Shown piece after piece: positions 1-6,732 of a DNA stretch of 8,657 nucleotides (position 1 is the first letter of the stretch; every line of letters starts with the position of its first letter). Source of the stretch: Oscillospiraceae bacterium (GTDB taxonomy: Bacteria > Bacillota > Clostridia > Oscillospirales > Oscillospiraceae); NCBI GenBank assembly GCA_017405545.1, contig JAFRAF010000158.1, forward strand, positions 1 through 8,657, in the 5' to 3' direction. Below the pieces are notes generated by a model that was given only the letters and a program-made list of their open reading frames with translations, was not told where the DNA came from and did no database searches. Both the position numbers and the translations under genes were made by a program.

Positions 1-84
1 AACATCATAAGCTGTGACATGGAGGCCGCCGCTCAGGAGCAGTTCAACGACACAGAAGGAGAATCAACTGATGAATTATCGTGA
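1..84 (+). CDS. Possible C-terminal tail of an upstream gene (partial)
   Basis: The first forward frame is open from the window edge to a TGA at 82-84 and encodes 27 residues, hydrophilic and acidic (ending in TEGESTDELS). The other two forward frames hit stops within the first 17 bases. If real, this gene would overlap the start of the mutase gene by 14 bases, and the ribosome binding site of the mutase would lie inside it, as in a tightly packed operon. No family can be recognised from so short a piece. It could equally be non-coding leader sequence. Confidence 0.35.
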   Translation, partial: NIISCDMEAAAQEQFNDTEGESTDELS

Positions 85-1798
85 GAAATATGAGCTATGG
101 CTCAAATCCGACGCTCTTACAGATGCGGAGAAGGCCGAGCTCCGCGCCGCTGCGTCCGATGAGGGCGAGCTGGAGAGCCGCTTTTTCGCAAACCTCCAGT
201 TCGGCACCGCCGGTCTGCGGGGCATCATGGGCCTCGGCACCAACAGGATGAATATCCATGTCATCCGCCACGCCACCGAGTCTTTTGCACGGGTCATCCT
301 TGAGGAGGGGCCCGAAGCTGCGGCGAAGGGCGTGGCCATCTGCCACGACTGCCGCATAAACAGCAGACAGTTCGCCGAGGCGGCGGCCTGCGTCATGGCG
401 GCCAACGGCATACCCGTGCGGCTTTTTGAGGATATGCGCCCCACACCGGAGCTGAGCTTCGCCATAAGGGAATACGGCTGTCTGGCGGGCATAAACGTGA
501 CCGCCTCCCACAACCCCAAGGAGTACAACGGCTACAAGGTCTACTGGGCCGACGGGGCCCAGCTTCCCCCCGCCCACGCGGCAGCCATAGCCGCCAAGAT
601 GGAGGAGCTGGACGTGTTCGGTTCCGTAAAGACAATGGATTACAACGAGGCCTTAAAGTCCGGTCTCATTACGCTCATGGGCGTCGAGACGGACGAGAAG
701 TTCCTTGAAAACGTCATGGCCCAAGCCACGGATCCGGAGCTCATAAACCGGGTGGCGGACAGCTTTTCCATAGTCTACACCCCCTTCCACGGCACGGGCT
801 ACCGGCTCATCCCGGAGGTATTCCGGCGCATGGGCTTTAAAAAGGTCTGCCCCGTCCCCGAGCAGATGGTCATCGACGGCAGCTTCCCCACGGTAAAATC
901 CCCCAATCCGGAAAACCCCGAGGGCTTCTATCTGGCCGTCGACCTGGCCGACCGGGTGGGCGCGGACTTCATAATAGGCTCCGACCCCGATGCGGACAGA
1001 GTCGGCATTCTTGTCCGGGACAGGGAGGGCAGATTCGTTCACATAAGCGGAAACCAGATCGGCGTTCTGATGCTGGACTATGTCATCCGCTCCAAGACAA
1101 AGGCCGGTACGATGCCGGAAAGGCCCTGCGCGGTGAAGAGCCTCGTCTCCACTGAGATGGTCAGAGCCGTGGCACAGGCCGCCGGGGTGAGATGCTTCAA
1201 CACCTTTACCGGTTTTAAATTCCTGGCTGAGAAGAAGAACGCCCTTGAGAGCTCCGGCGAGGGGCATGTCATATTCGCATTTGAAGAGGCATACGGCTAC
1301 ATGGTGGGCGACTATGTCAGGGACAAGGACGCCGTTGGCGCTTCCCTTGTGCTGGCAGAGATGGCCGCTTACTACTATGACAGGGGCATGAGCCTGCTGG
1401 ACGCTCTTGACGAGCTCTATGAAAAACACGGTTACTACGGCGAGAACACCCTGAATCTTGTCATGCCCGGACTGGACGGACTGAGAAAAATGGCCAGGCT
1501 CATGGAAAATCTCAGGGCGCAGCCTCCCGAGAATGTGGGCGGCATAGCCGTGGACGCCTGGCTGGACTATGAAAGCGGAATACGCAGGACCCGCGGCGGA
1601 CAGGAGAAGATGGAGATGCGCGGCTCAAATGTCCTCTCCTTTGAGCTTGCAGACGGCACTGTGGTGGTCGTGCGTCCCTCCGGCACCGAGCCCAAGGTCA
1701 AGGTATATATCCTTGCCAGAGCGGACAGCCGCGAGCAGTGTGACAAGACCATCGCCGTCTGCGCCAACTGGGCCGAAAAGCTGAAGGACGTCGACTGA
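71..1798 (+). CDS. pgcA: Phosphoglucomutase/phosphomannomutase (alpha-D-phosphohexomutase family)
   Basis: This 575-residue cytosolic enzyme should interconvert glucose (or mannose) 1-phosphate and 6-phosphate through a phosphoserine, supplying precursors for nucleotide sugars and envelope polymers. The family's four signature sites are all present: the active-site serine in TASHNP (Ser146), the Mg-binding loop DPDADR (Asp305, Asp307, Asp309), the sugar-binding loop EEAYGY (405-410) and the phosphate-binding loop RPSGTEPK (535-542). The length is close to that of Bacillus subtilis PgcA (about 580 residues). I chose the ATG at 71 because AAGGAG at 56-61 sits nine bases before it and family similarity begins here with NYREKYELWL. 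An in-frame ATG at 14 would add 19 unlikely residues and has no ribosome site. The stop codon overlaps the next start by one base (TGATG), implying co-transcription. The family is certain; preference for glucose over mannose is inferred. Confidence 0.93.
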   Translation: MNYREKYELWLKSDALTDAEKAELRAAASDEGELESRFFANLQFGTAGLRGIMGLGTNRMNIHVIRHATESFARVILEEGPEAAAKGVAICHDCRINSRQFAEAAACVMAANGIPVRLFEDMRPTPELSFAIREYGCLAGINVTASHNPKEYNGYKVYWADGAQLPPAHAAAIAAKMEELDVFGSVKTMDYNEALKSGLITLMGVETDEKFLENVMAQATDPELINRVADSFSIVYTPFHGTGYRLIPEVFRRMGFKKVCPVPEQMVIDGSFPTVKSPNPENPEGFYLAVDLADRVGADFIIGSDPDADRVGILVRDREGRFVHISGNQIGVLMLDYVIRSKTKAGTMPERPCAVKSLVSTEMVRAVAQAAGVRCFNTFTGFKFLAEKKNALESSGEGHVIFAFEEAYGYMVGDYVRDKDAVGASLVLAEMAAYYYDRGMSLLDALDELYEKHGYYGENTLNLVMPGLDGLRKMARLMENLRAQPPENVGGIAVDAWLDYESGIRRTRGGQEKMEMRGSNVLSFELADGTVVVVRPSGTEPKVKVYILARADSREQCDKTIAVCANWAEKLKDVD

Positions 1799-2670
1799 TG
1801 ATTTGCAATATATGCCCGCGCATGTGCGGCGCGGAACGGGACGAATACTATGGCAGCGGCGTATGCGGCATGGGACTGAATCCCGTGGTGGCCAGAGCTG
1901 CTCCCCACATGTGGGAGGAGCCCATAATAAGCGGCAGCAAGGGCAGCGGGACCATATTCTTCTCCGGCTGCAATCTGCACTGCTCCTACTGCCAGAACTA
2001 TAAGATAAGCAACGGGGGCGGCGGCGAGCCTTTGAGCTCCGAGCAGCTGCGAAAGCTGTACTTCAAGCTAATCGCTCTGGGCGTGCACAACATAAACCTG
2101 GTCACACCCACCCACTTCACCGATGTGATCATCCGCTCCCTCTACGGGGGGCTGCCGGTGCCGGTCATATGGAACTGCGGCGGCTATGAGCGGGTGGAGA
2201 CCCTGAAGCGGCTGGAGGGCCTTGTGGACATCTACATGCCCGACTGGAAATACTCCGACCCTGAAGTTGCCGCCAGATACTCCTCTGCCCCGGACTACCC
2301 GGAGGTGGCGGAGGCCGCCATACTGGAGATGTACAGGCAGACCGGCCCCTTCCGTATGGGAAGCGACGGTCTTCTCAAGAGCGGCACCCTTATACGGCAC
2401 CTCATACTCCCCGGATACCTGGACAACAGCTTCGGCGTTATCGACCGGGTGTCGGAGCTTTTCAGCCCGGGTCAGGTAGTATTCTCACTGATGAGCCAGT
2501 TCACCCCCGTGGAAAACGTGCCGCCGGAGCTGGACAGAGCCATCACCCGCTACGAGCACAACGCAGCCAACGAGCATATGATAGATTCCAGAATAGAGGA
2601 CGGCTTTTGTCAGGAGCTGGGCTCCGCCAGCGAGAGCTTTATACCGGAATTCGACGGCACAGGGCTTTAG
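1798..2670 (+). CDS. Radical SAM protein, PflX / pyruvate formate-lyase activase-like
   Basis: This 290-residue protein carries the radical SAM cluster motif CxxxCxxC at Cys58, Cys62 and Cys65 (GCNLHCSYC), which should hold a 4Fe-4S cluster that cleaves S-adenosylmethionine. Four more cysteines lie at the N-terminus (3, 6, 10 and 23), a likely second metal site. Other blocks typical of the PflX group (COG1313) are NLVTPTHF (101-107), WNCGGYE (125-131), DIYMPDWKY (144-152) and LILPGY (202-207). The group resembles the activases of glycyl radical enzymes but its substrate is unknown to me, and no glycyl radical enzyme gene lies in this window. The start codon overlaps the mutase stop by one base; a weak AAGGA lies inside the mutase end. 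The protein looks full length. Fe-S radical SAM membership is near certain; the exact reaction is not predicted. Confidence 0.88.
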   Translation: MICNICPRMCGAERDEYYGSGVCGMGLNPVVARAAPHMWEEPIISGSKGSGTIFFSGCNLHCSYCQNYKISNGGGGEPLSSEQLRKLYFKLIALGVHNINLVTPTHFTDVIIRSLYGGLPVPVIWNCGGYERVETLKRLEGLVDIYMPDWKYSDPEVAARYSSAPDYPEVAEAAILEMYRQTGPFRMGSDGLLKSGTLIRHLILPGYLDNSFGVIDRVSELFSPGQVVFSLMSQFTPVENVPPELDRAITRYEHNAANEHMIDSRIEDGFCQELGSASESFIPEFDGTGL

Positions 2671-2671
2671 G

Positions 2672-2716
2672 AAAAACCCGGAAACAAACCCAGGGTCACA
2701 GCCTATGCGGGTTTTT
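2672..2716 (+). terminator. Probable rho-independent terminator after the radical SAM gene
   Basis: AAAAACCCG at 2672-2680 and CGGGTTTTT at 2708-2716 are exact inverted repeats, giving a nine-pair stem ending in five T residues. It begins two bases after the radical SAM stop codon. The 27-base loop is long and the T run is part of the stem, so it is weaker than the terminator at 4464-4497. It would separate the mutase/radical SAM pair from the surface-protein gene. Confidence 0.5.
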
Positions 2717-2768
2717 GCCCGATACGCTGATCTGTACGGAACACAGCATCTGTTTTAGGAGGGAAAGG

Positions 2769-4436
2769 ATGAAAAAGAGAAGTCTGTCACTTTGTCTCAC
2801 ACTTGCGCTCATACTCAGCCTTGTACCGGTTTTCAGTCTGACTGCGGCGGCGGATAAGCCCGTCATCGACACCATCACCATCACATCGGATATCAAAGCG
2901 CCCATCATGGACTGTTATCCGGCCAGGCCGAATATCACCGTCAGCCCCAGCCAGGTGGATTGGAACGCGGCGCGCTTCGACTGGATGAAGCGGGCTGCCA
3001 ACGGATCCTACGACGTGGCGAGCTACGACATCGTCACGGACGGGACTTACCGTTTCCGCTACGGTCTTCAGGTCGATCAGAACGAGGCCACTCTCGCCGA
3101 CACGGTGACGGTCATCATAAACGGCCAGCCGCAGACCGTGTATGAGTTTTCCGTTGAGAAAGGCATATACTATTTCAACGCCTATTCCGACGTGTATACC
3201 CCACAGGTCCTCCCTAAGGTTCCGGGCAGCCTGCGGATCTCCCCCGACAGCAACCCCCTGCAGGTGGGCGAGAAGCTGTCCTGCGTTCTCTCCGGCGGAG
3301 CGGAGAATCTGGACCAGAGCACTCTGGAATACGCATGGGAGTGCCAGGATACCAATACGGGCAGGATATTCTACTATCAGAACGACCAAGGCAGGGCCAC
3401 CCTGAATCTGACCATCGATTATGAAAACTACAATGTCCGCGCCCGGGTCTACGCCGAGGGCTATTCCGGCTATCTGTACAGCGACTGGCATATGGTAGTG
3501 AACACGGCCGTCCCCCACAGCGTCACCGTCAGCGGCGGCACGGCGGACAAGCCCAACGCCAAGGCGGGCAATTTCATCACCATCACTGCCGACGAACCCC
3601 CCTTCGGGCAGGTCTTCGACCACTGGGAGGTGCTGTCGGGCAAAGTGACTCTGGCCAACGGTAAAAGCGCCGAGACCACCTTCTTCATGCTCGACGAGGA
3701 CGTGAGCGTCAAGGCGGTCACCCGCGCGGCCGACGCCACCCACACGGTGGCCGTGGGTTCCCTGACCGTGCGGCAGGAGCCCGACGTCAACAGCTCCCGC
3801 ATTGGCGGCCTCACGAAGGACGACGGTGTCAGCGTGCTGGAGACCCAGGGCGAATGGTCGAAGATAATATACAAGGACGGCTACGGCTGGGTCATGTCCA
3901 AGTATCTGACGGAGATACCGAAGGAGCCGGAAAAAACAAATCCCTTCACGGATGTTTTTGAAAACGAATACTGGTATGACGCAGTCCTCTGGGCCTACTA
4001 CGCCCAGCCCCAGGTCACAACAGGTATAAACAGCACCGAGTTCGGCCCGCAGCAGACAGTTACGAGAGGCCAGTGCGTCACATTCCTGTGGCGGGCCGAA
4101 GGTTGTCCCGAGCCCTACACCGCGGCGAATCCCTTTGTGGACATAAAGGCCGACGAGTACTGGTATAAGCCCATACTCTGGGCGGTGGAAAAAGGCATTA
4201 CCAAGGGCACCGACACCACCCACTTCAGGCCCTATCAGACCTGCTCCACGGCCCATATAATCACTTTCCTGTACCGTACGCTGGACATAGGCTCCGACGG
4301 CTGGTATCAGGACGCGGCCGACTGGGCCATAAATGACTATCTTCTCCTCGGCACGGGCCTGACCGTTCAGCCCGGCATTGACTGTCCGAGAGGGGCCATA
4401 GTCACCTTCCTGTACAGGGAACTGGGCATGGGTTAG
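2769..4436 (+). CDS. Secreted cell-surface protein with InlB-like, SH3b and three SLH domains
   Basis: This 555-residue protein starts with a Sec signal peptide: KKR, a hydrophobic core at about 6-24, and a likely cleavage after the TAAA at 25-28. Residues 33-145 form an unassigned beta-rich region. Residues 152-246 look Ig-like (WECQDTNTGRI). Residues 250-318 resemble a divergent InlB B-repeat (FDHWEVLSG). Residues 326-381 form a bacterial SH3 domain (LTVRQEPDVNSSRIGGL, GYGWVMSKYL). Three SLH repeats follow at about 391-450, 454-507 and 510-555. SLH domains hold proteins to pyruvylated secondary cell-wall polymers, and SH3b domains commonly bind peptidoglycan, so an exported wall-bound protein is well supported. 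There is no visible catalytic domain, so its activity is unknown. The second SLH repeat has STAH (493-496) where repeat one has TRGQ, losing the conserved arginine. The start at 2769 is set by AGGAGGG at 2757-2763 and the signal peptide; the frame is open further upstream but lacks both. Confidence 0.88.
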   Translation: MKKRSLSLCLTLALILSLVPVFSLTAAADKPVIDTITITSDIKAPIMDCYPARPNITVSPSQVDWNAARFDWMKRAANGSYDVASYDIVTDGTYRFRYGLQVDQNEATLADTVTVIINGQPQTVYEFSVEKGIYYFNAYSDVYTPQVLPKVPGSLRISPDSNPLQVGEKLSCVLSGGAENLDQSTLEYAWECQDTNTGRIFYYQNDQGRATLNLTIDYENYNVRARVYAEGYSGYLYSDWHMVVNTAVPHSVTVSGGTADKPNAKAGNFITITADEPPFGQVFDHWEVLSGKVTLANGKSAETTFFMLDEDVSVKAVTRAADATHTVAVGSLTVRQEPDVNSSRIGGLTKDDGVSVLETQGEWSKIIYKDGYGWVMSKYLTEIPKEPEKTNPFTDVFENEYWYDAVLWAYYAQPQVTTGINSTEFGPQQTVTRGQCVTFLWRAEGCPEPYTAANPFVDIKADEYWYKPILWAVEKGITKGTDTTHFRPYQTCSTAHIITFLYRTLDIGSDGWYQDAADWAINDYLLLGTGLTVQPGIDCPRGAIVTFLYRELGMG

Positions 4437-4463
4437 CCGCTGATAAACGACCATAAGAACAGG

Positions 4464-4497
4464 AAAACGGCGTGACCGAAAGGGTCTCGCCGTTTTT
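4464..4497. terminator. Strong bidirectional rho-independent terminator between convergent genes
   Basis: AAAACGGCG (4464-4472) pairs with CGCCGTTTT (4488-4496). After one T-T mismatch, GACC pairs with GGTC (4474-4477 with 4483-4486) around a short GAAAG loop. Five T residues follow on the plus strand. On the minus strand the same stem is followed by TTTT. It lies 28 bases after the surface-protein stop and 42 bases beyond the protease stop, so it can end transcription from both sides. Confidence 0.85.
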
Positions 4498-4538
4498 GTC
4501 TTTATGTTCCGTTCTTCGGGGCATAAAACCGGCGCCCG

Positions 4539-5291
4539 CTACTCCGCCTGACATGACAGCTTTTCTTCCCCTCTGCCTACTCTGTTGACGGCAGGCGTCT
4601 CCAGGCGCCTCAGGTACAGGCAATATGCGATTGCCAGGATTACGATAACAGCCACGTATATCCAATCCAGCAGCGGCCCTTTGCTCTTCGTGAACACGGA
4701 AAAGACGTCGATAATGCTGTGGGCAAGAATGCAGGGCAAAAGGCTTCCGCTCTTGTAAAACGCGAAGGTGAATATCAAGCCTATGAAAATGGCGCAAAAA
4801 GCCTGCATCAGGGTCGGAAAGAACTCGTGCCCGGTAAAGAGGTTCAGAATATGTCCGAGCCCGAAGGTGACGGATGAGACTACCACAGCCGCCTTGACGC
4901 TTCCGTCCTTCAGCATTGCCTTGAACAGGAATCCGCGGAAGATCAACTCCTCGGCAAAGCCCACAAAAGCCATGGAAACCGCGGCGAAAAGCAGACCTGC
5001 TCCCTGATAATCAGGCGAACAGCCGCCCCACAAATTGCCGCTGGCGATGATCCACAGGGGGATGAACCAGAGCATGGCCCTGTTATTTTTCGCCCAGCCC
5101 GACAGGCCGTATTTTTCCATCAAACCGTTTTTGCTGACAAACAGGAACATCAGCACGGAGATCACTATCAGCCCCATCATCATATACGGGCTGTCGTCCC
5201 CCAGATTGCGCAGGATCCCCATGCATACAACATATATTACGATCCACACGATCGCAAAGCGCAATTCATTTTTTTCATAAATCTGTTTCAT
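4539..5291 (-). CDS. CPBP-family intramembrane metalloprotease (CAAX/Abi type)
   Basis: This 250-residue membrane protein has the three catalytic motifs of the CPBP (Abi, PF02517) family: EExxxR at 114-119 (EELIFR), FxxxH at 143-147 and HxxxD at 191-195. Hydrophobic segments lie at about 12-28, 36-53, 72-84, 96-112, 131-149, 160-178, 183-200 and 210-227. Bacterial members cleave or modify membrane substrates; some protect against self-made bacteriocins and others serve in envelope functions. The substrate here is unknown. The chosen ATG at 5291-5289 overlaps the TetR stop as ATGA, with AGGAGG (complement of 5299-5304) seven bases before it. The frame stays open upstream to 5363, but that extension lies inside the TetR gene and lacks family similarity. 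The pair is probably co-transcribed and translationally coupled, making this the likely regulated target of the repressor. Confidence 0.88.
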   Translation of the reverse strand: MKQIYEKNELRFAIVWIVIYVVCMGILRNLGDDSPYMMMGLIVISVLMFLFVSKNGLMEKYGLSGWAKNNRAMLWFIPLWIIASGNLWGGCSPDYQGAGLLFAAVSMAFVGFAEELIFRGFLFKAMLKDGSVKAAVVVSSVTFGLGHILNLFTGHEFFPTLMQAFCAIFIGLIFTFAFYKSGSLLPCILAHSIIDVFSVFTKSKGPLLDWIYVAVIVILAIAYCLYLRRLETPAVNRVGRGEEKLSCQAE

Positions 5292-5860
5292 TCTACATCC
5301 TCCTGACCGACTGCCAAAACAGCGCCGGTAAAAGCCCGCTCCAGATGGGTCGCCGCAAGGCACTCGTCAAATTCCATTCCGTTATTCGCAATGATGCTGG
5401 CATATCCGTGGGTGAACAGAGCCACGGTCAAAAACACTTCCCCGGTCTTTTGCATATCCATGCCCAGGCTCTCCTGCATGGCGGCGAGGACCGGCTCCAG
5501 TTCTTTGGAGTCCAGCATCTCCGTGATGCTGTTCTCGGCTGCATACCCGGATTGGAACAGAAAGCGAAACAGCCGGGGCTCCTCCACAGCGAAGCGTATA
5601 TAGTTCAGGCCCATACCCAGAACCGGGTCGCAGTCCGGGCCCGTGTCCATCAGATATTCCGTGTGGATCCGATCAGCCCGGGCATAGGCCGCTCTCTTCA
5701 ACTCCTCCATCGTCGCAAAGCAATATAGTACCGGCTGTGTGGAACAGCCCAGTTTCTCGGCGACCGCTCTCGCGTTGAGCTTTTCCAAGCCCTTTTCACG
5801 GATGATTTCCGTCGCCGCGCCAACTATCATTTCCTCTGTGATTCTGACTCTTGGCGGCAC
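5288..5860 (-). CDS. TetR/AcrR-family transcriptional regulator
   Basis: This 190-residue protein has an N-terminal TetR DNA-binding domain at about 7-55, with the helix-turn-helix at 31-50 (RAVAEKLGCSTQPVLYCFAT). The C-terminal ligand and dimer domain looks like the WHG type: FTHGYASIIANN at 149-160 has the conserved HG. TetR proteins are usually repressors released by a small molecule; no ligand can be named. The start is a GTG at 5860-5858, backed by AGGAGG seven bases upstream. In this frame a TGA lies 15 bases before it, so no earlier start is possible except an implausible CTG. An ATG two bases earlier is out of frame and opens only 11 codons. The gene is first in a two-gene unit with the CPBP protease. 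Its promoter carries a palindrome at the predicted transcription start, suggesting autorepression. Confidence 0.9.
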   Translation of the reverse strand: MPPRVRITEEMIVGAATEIIREKGLEKLNARAVAEKLGCSTQPVLYCFATMEELKRAAYARADRIHTEYLMDTGPDCDPVLGMGLNYIRFAVEEPRLFRFLFQSGYAAENSITEMLDSKELEPVLAAMQESLGMDMQKTGEVFLTVALFTHGYASIIANNGMEFDECLAATHLERAFTGAVLAVGQEDVE

Positions 5861-5887
5861 ATTCAGTCCTCCTCACGATTATTACAG

Positions 5888-5901
5888 TTGTTATATAACA
5901 A
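5888..5901. promoter_or_regulatory. Perfect palindrome, probable TetR operator
   Basis: TTGTTATATAACAA is an exact 14-base palindrome. It lies 27 bases before the GTG start of the TetR gene and just downstream of the -10 box, over the predicted transcription start (about 5897). TetR proteins bind such short palindromes as dimers, and this position would block RNA polymerase. Binding by this particular regulator is inferred from position. Confidence 0.7.
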
Positions 5902-5903
5902 TT

Positions 5904-5932
5904 ATTATAATTGCATCTATACGCCTTGTCAA
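5904..5932 (-). promoter_or_regulatory. Consensus sigma-A promoter of the TetR/protease unit
   Basis: Read on the minus strand, TTGACA (5932-5927) and TATAAT (5909-5904) both match the consensus at all six bases and are 17 bases apart, the optimal spacing. The predicted start of transcription falls near 5897, giving a leader of about 37 bases to the GTG. Such a strong promoter next to an operator fits tight repression with strong induction. Confidence 0.87.
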
Positions 5933-6004
5933 TACTGTTATCAAATAAATGTGAAAACAGGCTGCTCGGCACAAAGCGACTCCATATCCCCTCTGCTTTT
6001 AATC

Positions 6005-6038
6005 AAAAAACAACGCCCTTCCCTCAGGAGGGGCGTTG
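6005..6038 (-). terminator. Rho-independent terminator of the GntR/ABC/HAD operon
   Basis: On the minus strand a hairpin of 12 pairs (6038-6027 with 6022-6011, one G-U pair) with a CTCA/TGAG loop is followed directly by six T residues (6010-6005). CAACGCCC at 6011-6018 and GGGCGTTG at 6031-6038 are the perfect outer arms. It begins 24 bases past the HAD stop codon and marks the end of the four-gene minus-strand operon. Confidence 0.88.
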
Positions 6039-6062
6039 AATCACACGCGTAAGAAGGTTTTG

Positions 6063-6713
6063 TTATTCACTGAAAAGCTCGTCCAGACTCTGTATCACCC
6101 GGCAGTCGGCGGCTCCGGCTTTTCCCGTTCTGTCAATTAAGATCGGGCTTATCCCCGCCGCCCGGGCCGGCTCCACGTCGGAGCTGACGGAATCCCCGAT
6201 GTGCACGGCCTCCCCCGGCTCGACTCCGGCGGTCTCGAGGGCTTTTCGGAATATCTCTCCATGGGGCTTGCAGGCTCTCACCATCTCGGCGGCGACTATC
6301 CCCGCCGGGTGCAGGTCCTTTATCTCAAGAGACTGCTTTATATATTTCAAATCATCGTTCGTGACCACATATATCGGGCAGCTCGCTCTGGTGAAAAATG
6401 GCTTCACATCCTCGTACAGGGGGGCGTATATCCAAGTCCTGCGCCAGATGTCGTGCATGTATTCCATGTCCCCGCTCAGGCCGTATTCCGCCCTGCAGCG
6501 GGAAAGTATCCGCTCCACCATCTCGTCCTTGCCTATGAAGCCGTCCCCAAAGCATTTGAGCTCTATCTCCTTTATCATACCCCAGACAAGGCCCATGGCC
6601 TCCTCCGGGTCCTTGACCTCGCTGTGGCTTATGAAATAGGACAGGAGCTCCCTCGTATAGGGCTCATCCTCCTTCACCATGGTGCCGGTATAGTCCAAAA
6701 ATACTGCTTTCAT
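6063..6713 (-). CDS. HAD-superfamily hydrolase with DxTGT motif
   Basis: This 216-residue cytosolic protein has all four HAD motifs: motif I DYTGT with nucleophile Asp7, motif II Thr118 in VVTND, motif III Lys149 in CKPHGEIF, and motif IV GDSVSSD with Asp174 and Asp179. An alpha-helical cap fits between motifs I and II (about 15-95). Most HAD phosphatases have DxD in motif I, where the second Asp is the acid/base. Here that position is Thr9, as in P-type ATPases (DKTGT), so catalysis may be slower or the reaction different. The substrate is unknown. ATG at 6713-6711 follows an AGGAGG site. The gene starts 19 bases after the permease stop and is followed by a terminator, so it looks like the last gene of the ABC operon. 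Confidence 0.87.
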   Translation of the reverse strand: MKAVFLDYTGTMVKEDEPYTRELLSYFISHSEVKDPEEAMGLVWGMIKEIELKCFGDGFIGKDEMVERILSRCRAEYGLSGDMEYMHDIWRRTWIYAPLYEDVKPFFTRASCPIYVVTNDDLKYIKQSLEIKDLHPAGIVAAEMVRACKPHGEIFRKALETAGVEPGEAVHIGDSVSSDVEPARAAGISPILIDRTGKAGAADCRVIQSLDELFSE

Positions 6714-6732
6714 GCTTCCTCCTGCTTATCAG

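Noticed and set aside
653..1429. A 258-codon minus-strand open frame inside the mutase gene
   Set aside because: It lies fully within a gene with intact catalytic motifs; such long antisense frames are expected in GC-rich coding sequence.
2717..2756. A promoter for the SLH surface-protein gene
   Set aside because: TTGCCC at 2715-2720 could serve as a poor -35 box, but no acceptable -10 box lies at the right spacing, so I do not list a promoter.
2787..4454. A 555-codon open frame on the minus strand opposite the SLH surface-protein gene
   Set aside because: It mirrors the codon structure of the plus-strand gene, lacks a signal or family motif, and the plus-strand gene has a ribosome site, signal peptide and clear domains.
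5933..6004. A small gene or second promoter between the TetR promoter and the HAD terminator
   Set aside because: No ribosome site with a worthwhile frame and no paired -35/-10 boxes were seen; the stretch looks like plain spacer.
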